Of a stretch of DNA of 64,000 nt, positions 25,154 to 34,283 are shown in pieces; positions within the stretch are counted from its first letter, which is position 1; every line of letters begins with the position of its first letter. The notes under the pieces are model-generated. The model had not been told where the DNA came from and did no database searches. It saw only the letters and a program-made list of their open reading frames with translations. Source of the DNA: Nonomuraea roseoviolacea subsp. carminata (lineage in GTDB: Bacteria > Actinomycetota > Actinomycetes > Streptosporangiales > Streptosporangiaceae); the NCBI RefSeq assembly GCF_024172185.1, contig NZ_JAMZEC010000001.1, positions 2,418,001-2,482,000 of the forward strand, written 5' to 3'. The position numbers and the translations under genes are program-made.

Positions 25154-26068
25154 ATGGGCCGCGTCCTCGCGATCGACATCGGCGGCACCAAGCTGGCCGC
25201 CGCGCTGGTGGACGCCGACGGCTCCGCCGCCCGCTCCGCGACCCGGCCGACGCCGCGTACCGAGGTCATGGCCGCCCTGGCCGGGCTGATCGGCGAGGTC
25301 GTCGGCGACGGCCCGGCGCCGCTCGCGGTCGGCATCGGCTGCGCGGGACCGATCAACGTGGCCGACGGCACGGTCAGCCCGGTGAACATGCCGAGCTGGC
25401 GCGGGTTCCCGCTGCGCGACGAGGTGCGGGAACTGACCGGGGCTCCGGCGGTGCTCGCGGGCGACGCCCAGTGCTTCGCTCTGGGAGAGCACTGGCTCGG
25501 CTCGGGGCGGGGCAGCTCCGCGTTGCTGGGCATCGTGGTGTCCACCGGCATCGGCGGCGGGCTGGTGATCGACGGCGCGCCGCTGCTCGGCCCGACCGGC
25601 AACGCCGGGCACGTCGGTCACATGACGATCGACCCGTACGGCGAGCTGTGCGAGTGCGGCGGACGCGGCTGCGTCGAGCGCTACGCCAGCGGCCCCAACC
25701 TGGCCCGCTGGGCGCTGGCCAACGGCTGGAAGGCACCCGACGGCGAGCCGGCCGACGCGCGGACCCTCGCCGCCGGCGCCGCGAGGGGCGAGCCGGTGCC
25801 GGTGGCCGCGTTCGAGCGGGGCGCGCGGGCGCTGGCCGGGATGATCGCCTCCACGGCCGCCGCCGTCGAGGTGACCAGGGTGGTCATCGGCGGCGGGGTG
25901 TCGGCGGCCGGGCGGGTGCTGTTCGAGCCGCTGGATCGCGCGCTGGACGAGGTGGCGGGGCTGGCGTTCGTCCGGGCCGTGGAGGTGCAGCCGACCACGC
26001 TGGGTGTACGGGCGGCGCTGGCGGGCGCGGCCAGGCTCGCGTGGGACCACCACGCCACCACCCGTTAG
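25154..26068 (+). CDS. ROK-family sugar kinase
   Basis: 304 residues. ATP-binding LAIDIGGTKLAAALVD opens the protein, VVSTGIGGGLVIDG is the ROK core, and CECGGRGCVERYASG is the zinc-binding CXCGXXGCXE block. No DNA-binding N-terminus is present, so it is an enzyme: a glucokinase, N-acetylglucosamine or N-acetylmannosamine kinase. The catalytic aspartate is in NAGHVGHM-proximal AGDAQCFALGEH, as usual. It is a lone gene between folD and the small membrane protein. Confidence 0.93.
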   Translation: MGRVLAIDIGGTKLAAALVDADGSAARSATRPTPRTEVMAALAGLIGEVVGDGPAPLAVGIGCAGPINVADGTVSPVNMPSWRGFPLRDEVRELTGAPAVLAGDAQCFALGEHWLGSGRGSSALLGIVVSTGIGGGLVIDGAPLLGPTGNAGHVGHMTIDPYGELCECGGRGCVERYASGPNLARWALANGWKAPDGEPADARTLAAGAARGEPVPVAAFERGARALAGMIASTAAAVEVTRVVIGGGVSAAGRVLFEPLDRALDEVAGLAFVRAVEVQPTTLGVRAALAGAARLAWDHHATTR

Positions 26069-26086
26069 CGACACCACCCGTCAGCG
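26056..26086. repeat. Duplicated 15-mer across the ROK stop codon
   Basis: CACCACCCGTTAGCG (26056-26070) contains the TAG stop; CACCACCCGTCAGCG (26072-26086) is the second copy with one change that removes the stop. Confidence 0.75.
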
Positions 26087-26089
26087 GCA

Positions 26090-26115
26090 CCGCGGCCGGT
26101 TCGAGCCGGCCGCGG
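26090..26115 (+). terminator. Hairpin after the ROK gene
   Basis: CCGCGGCCGG, loop TTCGAG, CCGGCCGCGG: a perfect 10-bp GC stem 21 bp past the stop. It also lies 34 bp beyond the end of the convergent small membrane protein gene and may serve both. Confidence 0.75.
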
Positions 26116-26149
26116 AAGAGACAACGGTGAGACGCGGCCGGCCCAGGAT

Positions 26150-26332
26150 CTACTCGGCCTCGCCGGTCGCGGCGTTGCGCCGCTCGATGATCCTGCGCGT
26201 GAACGGGATGATCTCGACGAGCCGCGCGCCGAGGTAGGCGCCCACGAACGCCAGCGCGATCAGCACGAAGGGGCTCGTCGACAGGCCGTTCAACGTCACG
26301 AAGGCGTACAGGATCGAGTCGAGCAAGGCCAT
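26150..26332 (-). CDS. Small membrane protein
   Basis: 60 residues with one or two hydrophobic segments (DSILYAFVTLNG and FVLIALAFVGAYLGARLVEII) and a charged C-terminus (TRRIIERRNAATGEAE). ATG 26332 has GGAG seven bases upstream, which supports translation. I do not recognise a family. It lies between the ROK terminator and purH, on the purH strand but downstream of it. Confidence 0.7.
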   Translation of the reverse strand: MALLDSILYAFVTLNGLSTSPFVLIALAFVGAYLGARLVEIIPFTRRIIERRNAATGEAE

Positions 26333-26414
26333 AGGGACACTCCGAGGCGAGGTTTAAGGCGGGACCCACAGGGTAACCGCCCGCCCCCCGTGCTCGGAGC
26401 CCTTCTGACCTGGT

Positions 26415-27998
26415 TCAGTGGAAGAAGTGTCGGGTCCCGGTGAAGTAGAGCGTGATGCCCGCCTTCTCCGCGGCGTCGATGACCTCCTGGTCGCGGATGG
26501 ATCCGCCGGGCTCGACGATCGCCTTGACCCCGGCCGCGATCAGCACCTCGGGGCCGTCCGCGAACGGGAAGAACGCGTCGGAGGCCGCGACCGACCCGGC
26601 GGCGCGCTCACCGGCGCGGGTCACCGCGAGGCGGCAGGAGTCGACCCGGTTGACCTGCCCCATGCCGACGCCCACGGTCGCCCCGTCGGAGGCCAGCAGG
26701 ATGGCGTTGGACTTGACCGAGCGGGAGGCCCGCCAGGCGAAGGCCAGGTCGGCCAGCACCTCGGGCGAGGCGGGCGCGCCCGCCTTCAGCTCCCAGGTCT
26801 CGGGCGCGTCGCCGGGCGCGTCGACCTTGTCCACGGTCTGCACGAGCAGGCCGCCGTCGATCTGGCGCCACTCGGCGGGCCGCGACGGGCCCTGCGGGCA
26901 GAGCAGCAGGCGGATGTTCTTCTTCTGCGTCAGGATCGCGAGCGCCTCCTCGGCGAACGCGGGAGCGACGACGACCTCGGTGAACACCTCGGCGATCTGG
27001 CCGGCCAGCTCGGGCGTGACCTCGCCGTTGACCGCGATCACGCCGCCGTACGCCGACACCGGGTCGCAGGCGTGGGCCTTGCGGTGCGCCTCGGCCACGT
27101 CGGCGCCCACCGCGATGCCGCACGGGTTCTGGTGCTTGATGATCGCCACGGCGGGCTCGGAGAAGTCCCAGGCCGCGCGCCAGGCCGCGCTGGCGTCGAG
27201 GTAGTTGTTGTAGGACATCTCCTTGCCGTGGAGCTGCTCGGCGTTGGCCAGGCCGCCCTCGCCCTCGGTGTAGAGGGCGGCGCGCTGGTGCGGGTTCTCG
27301 CCGTAGCGCAGCGGGGTCTTCAGCGTCCAGGTCTCGCCGGCGAACGCGGGCCAGGCGTCGCCGCCCTCGGCGGCGGCGGCCGAACCACCCTCGGCGGAGC
27401 CGCTCCCGGCGGCGGTGGCCGAGAACCAGTTGGCCACGGCCACGTCGTAGGAGGCGGTGTGGGAGTAGGCGAGGCCGGCCAGCCGGCGGCGCTCCTCCAG
27501 TGTGAAGCCGCCCTGGGCGAGCGCGTCGAGCACGCCGCCGTAGAAGGACGGGTCGACCACGACCGCGCACGTGCTGTGGTTCTTGGCGGCGCCGCGGATC
27601 ATCGCCGGGCCGCCGATGTCGATCTGCTCCACGCACTCGGCGTCGCTCGCGCCCGAGGCGACGGTCTGCCGGAACGGGTAGAGGTTGACCACGACGAGCT
27701 GGAACGGGTCGATCTCCAGCTCGTCGAGCTGGGCCACGTGGTGCGGCTTGGTGAGGTCGGCCAGCAGCCCGGCGTGGACGCGCGGGTGGAGCGTCTTGAC
27801 CCGGCCGTCGAGGCACTCGGGGAACCCGGTGAGCTGCTCGACCTTCGTCACGGGCACGCCGTAGGACGCGATCGCGGCGGCGGTGCCGCCCGTGGAAACG
27901 ATCTCCACGCCCGCGCCGTCGAGAGCCCTGGCCAGCTCCTCCAGGCCGGACTTGTCGTACACCGCGATCAGCGCGCGCCGGATGGCGATGCGAGTCAC
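26415..27998 (-). CDS. purH: Bifunctional AICAR formyltransferase/IMP cyclohydrolase
   Basis: 527 residues. The N-terminal MGS-like cyclohydrolase domain reads [31 protein letters not shown]; the formyltransferase domain carries [25 protein letters not shown] and SNAIL-type lysine/asparagine residues ([14 protein letters not shown]). It performs the last two steps of IMP synthesis. GTG 27998 overlaps the purN stop (GTGA), so the two are coupled. A Ser/Ala/Gly-rich insert ([20 protein letters not shown]) lies between the domains, longer than in enteric PurH. Confidence 0.97.
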   Translation of the reverse strand: MTRIAIRRALIAVYDKSGLEELARALDGAGVEIVSTGGTAAAIASYGVPVTKVEQLTGFPECLDGRVKTLHPRVHAGLLADLTKPHHVAQLDELEIDPFQLVVVNLYPFRQTVASGASDAECVEQIDIGGPAMIRGAAKNHSTCAVVVDPSFYGGVLDALAQGGFTLEERRRLAGLAYSHTASYDVAVANWFSATAAGSGSAEGGSAAAAEGGDAWPAFAGETWTLKTPLRYGENPHQRAALYTEGEGGLANAEQLHGKEMSYNNYLDASAAWRAAWDFSEPAVAIIKHQNPCGIAVGADVAEAHRKAHACDPVSAYGGVIAVNGEVTPELAGQIAEVFTEVVVAPAFAEEALAILTQKKNIRLLLCPQGPSRPAEWRQIDGGLLVQTVDKVDAPGDAPETWELKAGAPASPEVLADLAFAWRASRSVKSNAILLASDGATVGVGMGQVNRVDSCRLAVTRAGERAAGSVAASDAFFPFADGPEVLIAAGVKAIVEPGGSIRDQEVIDAAEKAGITLYFTGTRHFFH

Positions 27999-28624
27999 TT
28001 GGATTCCTCTCCTGTTTCTTTGCCGATGCGGACCGTGCGTCCGCTGACCGTCCAGCCCTCCCGGGCCATCCGGCCGACGATCTCCACGAGCAGGCGGCGC
28101 TCGACGACCTTGATGCGCTCGTGCAGCACCGCCTCGTCGTCGCCGGGCAGCACCGGCACGGCCTCCTGCGCGACGATCGGCCCCGAGTCGACGCCCGCGT
28201 CGGCCAGCATCACCGTGCAGCCCGTCACCTTCACCCCGTGCGCGAGCGCGTCGCGCACGCCGTGGGCGCCGGGGAACGACGGCAGCAGCGCGGGATGGGT
28301 GTTGAGCACCGTGTGGGCTTCGAGCGTCGGCGCGCCGAGGATCTTCATGAAGCCGGCCGACACCACGAGGTCCGGCTCGTAGGAGGAGATCCGGGCGGCG
28401 ATGGCCTCGTCCCACTCGCCACGCGTCGGGTGGTCGCCCAGTTTCTCCACGAAAGTCGGCACACCTGCCCTGGTCGCGCGGGCCAGTCCTTCGATGCCGT
28501 CGCGGTCGGCCCCGACGGCGACGACCTCCGCCCCGTACGCCGGGTCGGCGGAAGCGTCCAGAAGGGCCTGTAGGTTGGTTCCAGAGCCGGAGACGAGGAC
28601 GACGAGCCGCCCAGCCTTTGACAC
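27995..28624 (-). CDS. purN: Phosphoribosylglycinamide formyltransferase
   Basis: 209 residues, normal PurN size. [17 protein letters not shown] binds the phosphate, and the catalytic [12 protein letters not shown] and [14 protein letters not shown] blocks are intact (Asn, His, Asp). It transfers formyl from 10-formyl-THF to GAR. GTG 28624 is favoured by GGAG five bases upstream; GTG 28630 is possible. It is the first gene of the purN-purH unit, and its start is 75 bp from the divergent membrane protein gene. Confidence 0.96.
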   Translation of the reverse strand: MSKAGRLVVLVSGSGTNLQALLDASADPAYGAEVVAVGADRDGIEGLARATRAGVPTFVEKLGDHPTRGEWDEAIAARISSYEPDLVVSAGFMKILGAPTLEAHTVLNTHPALLPSFPGAHGVRDALAHGVKVTGCTVMLADAGVDSGPIVAQEAVPVLPGDDEAVLHERIKVVERRLLVEIVGRMAREGWTVSGRTVRIGKETGEESK

Positions 28625-28698
28625 GCGCACTCCAATGAGAAAACCGGGGTGGGCTGCCAGCGTATCCGCTCCTCGCCCGGTCACGCAGAGGAGGTCAG

Positions 28699-29118
28699 GT
28701 GTCGTCACCGGTGCAGGCGCCGGCGGGTCAGCAACCCGCCGATTCCGCGGGCCGCCGCGCGATCTGGTTGTCCATCGCAGCGCTGGCCATGACGTTCATG
28801 CTGCCGCTCGCCGGGCTGGTGATGGCGGCGTTCGCCCTGATGGCGGGCATCCGGGCGCTGCCCAGGCTGAGGGAGGCGGGCCTGCCCACGGGCACCGCGG
28901 TCGGCGGCATCGCCGTGTCGGCCGTGGCGCTCGCCCTGTCGGCCCTGGCCACGGCGTTGCAGCTCTACCTGATGGACGAGTACTCCGCGTACCAGGAGTG
29001 CATGAAGGGCGCGGGGACCGTCTCGTCGCAGGGCGAGTGCTTCATCCAGTTCAGGGACGCGGCGCAGCGCAAGCTGCCCTCCGACGTGCTGGACGTGCTG
29101 GGCGCCGTCCAGCCCTGA
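28699..29118 (+). CDS. Small DUF4190-like membrane protein
   Basis: 139 residues with two or three hydrophobic helices (AIWLSIAALAMTFMLPLAGLVMAAFALMAGIRAL and GTAVGGIAVSAVALALSALATALQLYL) and an acidic, polar C-terminus with two cysteines. This fits the DUF4190-like small membrane proteins. GTG 28699 follows GAGGAGG. The function is unknown. It is the first of three plus-strand genes between purN and DUF6350; the 149 bp after it could hold a separate promoter. Confidence 0.78.
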   Translation: MSSPVQAPAGQQPADSAGRRAIWLSIAALAMTFMLPLAGLVMAAFALMAGIRALPRLREAGLPTGTAVGGIAVSAVALALSALATALQLYLMDEYSAYQECMKGAGTVSSQGECFIQFRDAAQRKLPSDVLDVLGAVQP

Positions 29119-29267
29119 CGCTCCGCCTCTCGCGATCCCCGGGGCCGGTGAGAACGGCCGATCTTCTGTCTACACTATTCCTGTAGGTAATGTAGGCAAT
29201 CGCGGAAGGGCTGTTGTCCTGCGCCTACGCGATGGCACGATCAGGGGCACCGACTGAGGAGACCGTC

Positions 29268-30062
29268 ATGTCCGTGGCAGATGCGATCAATCGGTCAATA
29301 ACGCCCACGTCGTCGCCCACTCCGACCGCCACAGCAACGCCCACCCCGACCCCGACGCAGCCGAGCCCCACAGGCACCCCCACGTCCGAGCCGACGGCGT
29401 CCCCGAGTCCGAGCCCCCCGACTCCCACACCGAGTCCCAGCTCCCCGACGCCCACGCCCACGCCCAGTTCCAGCTCACCGACGCCCACGCCGAGCCCCTC
29501 CACGCCGGATCCCACGCCGAGCCCCTCGACACCGGATCCCACGCCGAGCCCCTCGACACCGGATCCCACGCCGAGCTCCTCGACACCGGATCCCACGCCG
29601 AGCTCCTCACAGCCGACCCCCACCCCGACGCCGACCTTCCCCGCTCCCACCTACCCCCCTCCCACCATCCCGGCTCCGCCGACGTCGCCCTCTCTTGAAC
29701 GCCCAGCCGGTCCGGGGCTGGACGTCCACGGGAGCACGTTCACGAAGGCGGCCGGCGGGTTCGTCACCGAGCACAGCGAGCTGGCCGGGTATACCCGCGC
29801 GATTCTCGACGCCATCGCCTCGCTGGGGAACTTCGCCGGCACGGACGACACGGCGAACACGTTCAGGCAGGGCTATTCCACGGCGCTGAAGAAGGTCGAG
29901 ACGTACGTCAACGCGCTGCGCGACGTCTATCCCGAAGTCGCCGATCGGCTGGCGGGCATGAACAGCACCCTGGACATCGCCAACTGGGCCACCATCGAAT
30001 CCCTGCCCAAGGTGTCCGACCCGCCGAAGTTCTCGGAGTCGGACGGAAAGCTCACACCCTGA
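29268..30062 (+). CDS. Pro/Thr/Ser-rich protein with C-terminal WXG100-like helices
   Basis: 264 residues. After 25 residues the protein is a long Pro-Thr-Ser repeat (to about residue 140) with no signal peptide or membrane helix. The last ~120 residues are helical and resemble type VII secretion (ESX) substrate domains: [34 protein letters not shown] and later [12 protein letters not shown]-type domains are normally N-terminal, so this order is unusual. ATG 29268 has GGAGA seven to eight bases upstream; a GTG-type start at 29214 lacks one. The YbaB-like gene begins 16 bp downstream. Confidence 0.7.
   Translation: MSVADAINRSITPTSSPTPTATATPTPTPTQPSPTGTPTSEPTASPSPSPPTPTPSPSSPTPTPTPSSSSPTPTPSPSTPDPTPSPSTPDPTPSPSTPDPTPSSSTPDPTPSSSQPTPTPTPTFPAPTYPPPTIPAPPTSPSLERPAGPGLDVHGSTFTKAAGGFVTEHSELAGYTRAILDAIASLGNFAGTDDTANTFRQGYSTALKKVETYVNALRDVYPEVADRLAGMNSTLDIANWATIESLPKVSDPPKFSESDGKLTP
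29490..29597. repeat. 27-bp tandem repeat, four copies, in the Pro/Thr/Ser gene
   Basis: Units at 29490-29516, 29517-29543, 29544-29570 and 29571-29597, each coding for PSPSTPDPT (the last with a serine in place of proline). Units 2 and 3 are identical; units 1 and 4 differ by two bases and one base. A partial unit follows. Length variation in the population is likely. Confidence 0.92.
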
Positions 30063-30078
30063 CGTTCCTGGAGACCTG

Positions 30079-30432
30079 ATGACCACACCAGACGACGGCG
30101 CCTCCTTCCTCGACGCGGAGATGAGCCGTTTCCTCGCCCAGTTCGAGGCGGAGGTCCGGCCGCTGGAGGAGTTGCAGGAGCGCGTCCAGGCCGTTCGCGG
30201 CCGGGGCGAGGCGGCCGACGGCCTCGTGCGGGCCGAGGTGCTGGCGAGCGGCGCGCTCGCCGGCCTGCGGATCGACCCGCGGGCGATGCGGCTGGGCGCG
30301 GACGCGCTGGCGGAGGCGGTGCTCGCCGCCGCGAGCGAGGCCACCGCGGACCTGACCACACAGATGGCGGGGATGATGACGGACGGCCTGACCCCGTTCG
30401 CCGAAGAGGCCAGGCGTCTCAACGAGGACTGA
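30079..30432 (+). CDS. YbaB/EbfC-family protein
   Basis: 117 residues: a coiled-coil-like N-terminus (MSRFLAQFEAEVRPLEELQERVQAV) and the YbaB core GLVRAEVLASGALAGLRIDPRAMRLGADALAEAVLAAASEAT. YbaB proteins bind DNA as dimers, but copies beside WXG100-like genes in actinomycetes are a distinct group and may be secretion-related. ATG 30079 follows the stop of the previous gene by 16 bp with CTGGAGA as a ribosome-binding site. It is convergent with the next gene. Confidence 0.82.
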   Translation: MTTPDDGASFLDAEMSRFLAQFEAEVRPLEELQERVQAVRGRGEAADGLVRAEVLASGALAGLRIDPRAMRLGADALAEAVLAAASEATADLTTQMAGMMTDGLTPFAEEARRLNED

Positions 30433-30441
30433 CTGCTTGGG

Positions 30442-31410
30442 CTACTTGGGCATCGCCGGGGCCGGGTAATACCCGCGCCAGCGCCTGAACTGGTCCTGGC
30501 CCGCGGCGACACCCAGCTTGGCGAGCATCTGGTTCCAGGTGGGCAGCAGGCTTATCGGATCGTCGACCACGTCGCCGGGCCTGCTGATCACGTTCGAGGT
30601 GGTGGTGAAGATGGTGGAGCCCGTCAGGAACATGACGGCGTTCCGCGCCGCCCCGTTCTGCGGCAGCACCTTCAGCTCCCTGACGCCCTTCGGCAGCCAC
30701 TTCACGTTCCTGAGCCACCGGAAGTTGGCCGGGTCCACGTGGTAGAAGACCATGGCCGAGGCGAAGTTGTTCAACATGTACATGCCGTGGTCACCCCACG
30801 AGCCCATGTCCTCGCCCCTCGCCAGCTTGATCCCGTCGACGAGCACCTCGTCGAGGGCCGTGTAGGCGAGGCTGCCTCCCATGGCGAAGATGAACCGCTT
30901 CCCCACGGCGTTCTGGAAGATCCTGAGCAGCAGTCCCGCCTGCTTCTTCTTCATCGCCCAGTTGATCAGCGCCTGGACCTTCCTGTCGACCGTGGGCCAG
31001 CAGAAGAACATCATCAGCTCGCACCACTGGATGATGGCCATCGTCCGCAGCGCGTGCTGGGTCCGCTCCAGCATGTCGGCGTAGTCGTCGATCGCGTCGG
31101 CAAGCCCGCGGATGTAGGCGGACACATGCGGCGGATAGGGCGCGATCTTCTCGTTGAAGTACTTCTCGAACGCCTCGATGCCCGCGCCGTAGCTGGGCGG
31201 CCGCCACACCCTGCTCGCGATCTCCTGCACCTCTTCCAGGCTGACGTCCACCCGCGTGGCGAGCTGCCGCAACAGCCGCGCGGCCTCGCGCGCCTTGGCC
31301 GGGTCGCCGTCGGGGTAGGTGACGTCCAGCATTTTTTTGACCACGCCGGCGACGCCTACGGCGGAGAAGACGAAGCCCCCGATGGGAAGCGCCTTGGGGG
31401 ATGGACTCAC
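30442..31410 (-). CDS. WXG100-like helical protein (CpnT N-terminus-like)
   Basis: 322 residues. The N-terminal third is helical with a conserved tryptophan pattern (REAARLLRQLATRVDVSLEEVQEIASRVWRPPSYGAGIEAFEKYF), as in the N-terminal domains of type VII-secreted toxins. A hydrophobic middle (IIQWCELMMFFCW, FIFAMGGSLAYTAL) follows, and there is no recognisable toxin domain at the C-terminus. GTG 31410 has AAAGGG eight bases upstream. The tail-to-tail YbaB gene and WXG-like gene suggest a shared system. Confidence 0.65.
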   Translation of the reverse strand: MSPSPKALPIGGFVFSAVGVAGVVKKMLDVTYPDGDPAKAREAARLLRQLATRVDVSLEEVQEIASRVWRPPSYGAGIEAFEKYFNEKIAPYPPHVSAYIRGLADAIDDYADMLERTQHALRTMAIIQWCELMMFFCWPTVDRKVQALINWAMKKKQAGLLLRIFQNAVGKRFIFAMGGSLAYTALDEVLVDGIKLARGEDMGSWGDHGMYMLNNFASAMVFYHVDPANFRWLRNVKWLPKGVRELKVLPQNGAARNAVMFLTGSTIFTTTSNVISRPGDVVDDPISLLPTWNQMLAKLGVAAGQDQFRRWRGYYPAPAMPK

Positions 31411-31551
31411 GTGTCAGACCCTTTCTCCACCGCCGGTCGTCCTGATCGTCCAGACCAGGATCATCCGGTCATCCTGCCAATATCATCCGCCACGTTAGTC
31501 CCACAGTTGGGCAAATCCCACCGAATGTGGTCTCCAGCGTCCGGACCGGTT

Positions 31552-33192
31552 CTAGTCGCGGTCCTCGCGGTCGCGGTCCCAGGCGTACGGGTCGACGTAG
31601 ATGACGTGGCCGCCGCGGTCGTCCGACACGTCCACGATGTCGGTACGCGGCGCGCCCGCGCGGCCGACCCCCGGCCGGGGCCTGGCCTGGGCGCGGGTCT
31701 CGGCCTCGGCCGAGGCGTGCTCGTCCGTCCAGTCGTCGCGGATGACCGGGATGGGCTGCGTGTCGGCCTCGGTGGCGTCGAGCCAGTGGCCGGGCAGCGG
31801 CTTGCCGTCGGACTCGGCCAGCCCCACCTTGCTCGCCGCCCGGGCGATCGCGGCCCCGGCCTTGCGCACGGGCGCCGCCGCCTTGTCCAGGGGTACGCGG
31901 GCCCGCCGGTTGAGCAGCAGGATGTTGGTCACCCCGGCCGAGATGCCCGCCGCCACGCCCACCTCCAGCGCGACCGACAGGGCCACCTCCCACGGCGACG
32001 GGCCGACGGCCGCCAGCCTGCCGCCGCCGATCGGGCCGCCGGACAGCGCCGCGAGCCCCGCGGCCACCAGGCCGGTCGTGACGCCGGTCAGGAAGCCCCA
32101 CAGCGGGGCGGCCTCGTACGAGGGCGAGGGCGAGATCCGGGCGACCACCACGCCCGCCACCGCGCCGGCCGCGAACGGCAGCGCGACGACGGCCATCATC
32201 CAGGCCGGCACGGGACCGCTGTCGGGCAGCGCGCCCAGCAGCGGCAGGCTCGGCACCGTGCCGAGCTGCACCCCCGTGGGAGCCACCAGCGTGCCGGCGC
32301 CGATCGCGAAGCCCGGCCCGGCGACGTACGACAGCGCCCAGATGACGACGTTGAGCAGGTACAGGACCTGCACCAGCAGGAGCAGCAACCCGCCGACGAA
32401 GCCGGGCGACAGCACGTCGGTCAGCTCGCGCACCTGCCCGAAGTTGACCACCACGGCCACCAGCACCAGCGCGAACCCCATGACGAGCAGCACCGCCGTG
32501 GCCACCGCCGTGCCGACGGTCAGCGCCCGTACCCGCTCCGGCAGCAGCCGCAGCATGGCCCGCCACGGCCCGATGGTGCGCGCGGTCGCGACCGAGCCGG
32601 CCAGGAACGCGAGCGTGAAGTGGCTGAGCAGCGCCTCGCCGATGAACGGCTGGGTCACCTCGTTGCGCGCGACGAGCGCGATCAGGCCGGCCAGCAGCGC
32701 GTACGGCGCGGCCAGCGACACCCCGGCCTGGACCACGAGCACGAGCTGCGCCCGCCGCCGGGCGTTGGCCTTCTCGCGCGGGCTGTTCTTCGGCAGCCGG
32801 GCCGGCAGCCGCAGCCGCAGGTCGGCGTCGCGCGCCATCCAGCGGGCGGCGCGGTAGAGCAGGATCGCGGGCAGCACCACGAGGCCGAGCGGCAGCAGCC
32901 CGACCCGGCCGCCGGGCATCGCGAAGCCCGCGTGGTGGGCGGCCAGCCAGATCTGCGCCGCCGTGCGGAACACCCCGGGCAGGCCCGAGCCGAGCGCCCC
33001 GCTGGGCGCGGCGATCCAGCCGACCAGGGTGAGCGTGGTGAGCGCCGCCAGCCCGACGCCGAGCGTGGCGGCCGCGGCGAGCATCCCCGAGACGGGCAGC
33101 GGCCGCCGGGACTCGTCGTCGTCCGAGACCCCGGGGATCTTGCCGAGGACCGAACGGGGGGCCGTCCGCAGCTGGTCGAGAAGCGCCGTCAC
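31552..33192 (-). CDS. DUF6350 polytopic membrane protein
   Basis: About 546 residues with roughly ten to twelve hydrophobic helices and a disordered, charged C-terminus ending AWDRDREDRD. It matches the DUF6350 proteins that actinomycetes keep between sucD and purN (cell-division PerM-like in mycobacteria is a possible relation). GTG 33192 gives VTALLDQLRTAP, a family-like start; there is no strong ribosome-binding site. The function is unknown; membrane organisation is a guess from location and form. Confidence 0.82.
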   Translation of the reverse strand: MTALLDQLRTAPRSVLGKIPGVSDDDESRRPLPVSGMLAAAATLGVGLAALTTLTLVGWIAAPSGALGSGLPGVFRTAAQIWLAAHHAGFAMPGGRVGLLPLGLVVLPAILLYRAARWMARDADLRLRLPARLPKNSPREKANARRRAQLVLVVQAGVSLAAPYALLAGLIALVARNEVTQPFIGEALLSHFTLAFLAGSVATARTIGPWRAMLRLLPERVRALTVGTAVATAVLLVMGFALVLVAVVVNFGQVRELTDVLSPGFVGGLLLLLVQVLYLLNVVIWALSYVAGPGFAIGAGTLVAPTGVQLGTVPSLPLLGALPDSGPVPAWMMAVVALPFAAGAVAGVVVARISPSPSYEAAPLWGFLTGVTTGLVAAGLAALSGGPIGGGRLAAVGPSPWEVALSVALEVGVAAGISAGVTNILLLNRRARVPLDKAAAPVRKAGAAIARAASKVGLAESDGKPLPGHWLDATEADTQPIPVIRDDWTDEHASAEAETRAQARPRPGVGRAGAPRTDIVDVSDDRGGHVIYVDPYAWDRDREDRD

Positions 33193-33347
33193 AGTAGGCG
33201 ATTTTCTCAATCTTTTCCGACCGGCGCTTGGTTGACGCGCCGCAGCGGCCAGCTTTATCCGGCTCTGCCGCCCTTTCGCGCCGTACGGGTCACGTCTCAA
33301 GCGCTTTCAGGCCGTACGGGCGCGCCGGGAGCTCTGCGGGCGGAGAC

Positions 33348-33390
33348 GCGGAAGGCCCCGCACGGCCGGAGCCGGTGCGGGGCCTTCCGC
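33348..33390 (-). terminator. Strong terminator after sucCD
   Basis: GCGGAAGGCCCCGCAC (33348-33363) and GTGCGGGGCCTTCCGC (33375-33390) form a perfect 16-bp stem around an 11-base loop, 15 bp past the sucD stop. It separates the sucCD operon from DUF6350. Confidence 0.9.
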
Positions 33391-33404
33391 GGATGTGCGC
33401 CGGG

Positions 33405-34280
33405 TCAGCGCGCCTGCATGATCTCGCGCATGAGACGGGCCGTCTCGGAGGGGGTCTTGCCGACGCGGACGCCGACCTTCTCCAGGGCCTCCTTCTTGGC
33501 CTGCGCCGTGCCGGCCGAGCCGGACACGATGGCGCCGGCGTGGCCCATCGTCTTGCCCTCGGGGGCGGTGAAGCCCGCGACGTAGGCGACGACCGGCTTG
33601 GTGACGTGCTGCTCGATGTAGGCCGCGGCCCGCTCCTCGGCGTCGCCGCCGATCTCACCGATCATCACGATCGCGTCGGTGCCCGGGTCGTCCTGGAACG
33701 CCTGGAGCGCGTCGATGTGGGTGGTGCCGATCACGGGGTCGCCGCCGATGCCCACCGCGGTCGAGAAGCCGAAGTCACGCAGCTCGTACATGAGCTGGTA
33801 GGTCAGCGTGCCCGACTTGGAGACCAGGCCGATGCGGCCCGCGGTCGTGATGTCGGCGGGGATGATGCCGGCGTTGGACGCGCCGGGCGAGGCGATGCCG
33901 GGGCAGTTCGGGCCGATGATGCGGGTCTTGTTGCCCTTGGCCACCGCGTACGCCCAGAACTCCGTGGAGTCGTGGACCGGGACGCCCTCGGTGATGACCA
34001 CGCAGAGCGGGATCTCGGCGTCGATGGCCTCCTTGACGGCGTCCTTGGTGAACGCCGGGGGCACGAAGACGACCGACACGTCGGCGCCGGTCTTCTCCAT
34101 GGCCTCCTGGACCGTGCCGAAGACCGGCAGGCCCTCGTGCGTGATGCCGGCCTTGCGGGCGTTGACGCCGCCGACGACGCGGGCGCCGGAGGCGAGCATG
34201 CGGCGGGTGTGCTTGGTGCCCTCGCCGCCGGTCATGCCCTGAACGATGATCTTGCTGTTCTCGGTCAGCCAGATAGCCAT
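33405..34280 (-). CDS. sucD: Succinate-CoA ligase, alpha subunit
   Basis: 291 residues. [20 protein letters not shown] begins the CoA-binding Rossmann domain, GPNCPG precedes the ligase domain, and [17 protein letters not shown] holds the phosphohistidine (GHAGA). It links succinyl-CoA cleavage to nucleotide triphosphate formation in the TCA cycle, as an alpha-beta complex with the product of the gene 3 bp upstream. ATG 34280 gives the standard [11 protein letters not shown] start. Confidence 0.98.
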   Translation of the reverse strand: MAIWLTENSKIIVQGMTGGEGTKHTRRMLASGARVVGGVNARKAGITHEGLPVFGTVQEAMEKTGADVSVVFVPPAFTKDAVKEAIDAEIPLCVVITEGVPVHDSTEFWAYAVAKGNKTRIIGPNCPGIASPGASNAGIIPADITTAGRIGLVSKSGTLTYQLMYELRDFGFSTAVGIGGDPVIGTTHIDALQAFQDDPGTDAIVMIGEIGGDAEERAAAYIEQHVTKPVVAYVAGFTAPEGKTMGHAGAIVSGSAGTAQAKKEALEKVGVRVGKTPSETARLMREIMQAR

Positions 34281-34283
34281 GTC

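Noticed and set aside
26095..26110. GGTTCGAG as a tRNA T-loop
   Set aside because: It is the loop of a perfect 10-bp terminator hairpin with no other tRNA arms around it.
29490..29597. CRISPR-like spacing of repeats
   Set aside because: The units are contiguous 27-mers in coding frame with no spacers, so this is a coding tandem repeat.
29225..29650. Minus-strand glycine/valine-rich frame opposite the PTS repeats
   Set aside because: It is the complement of the Pro-Thr-Ser repeat; no start signal or domain.
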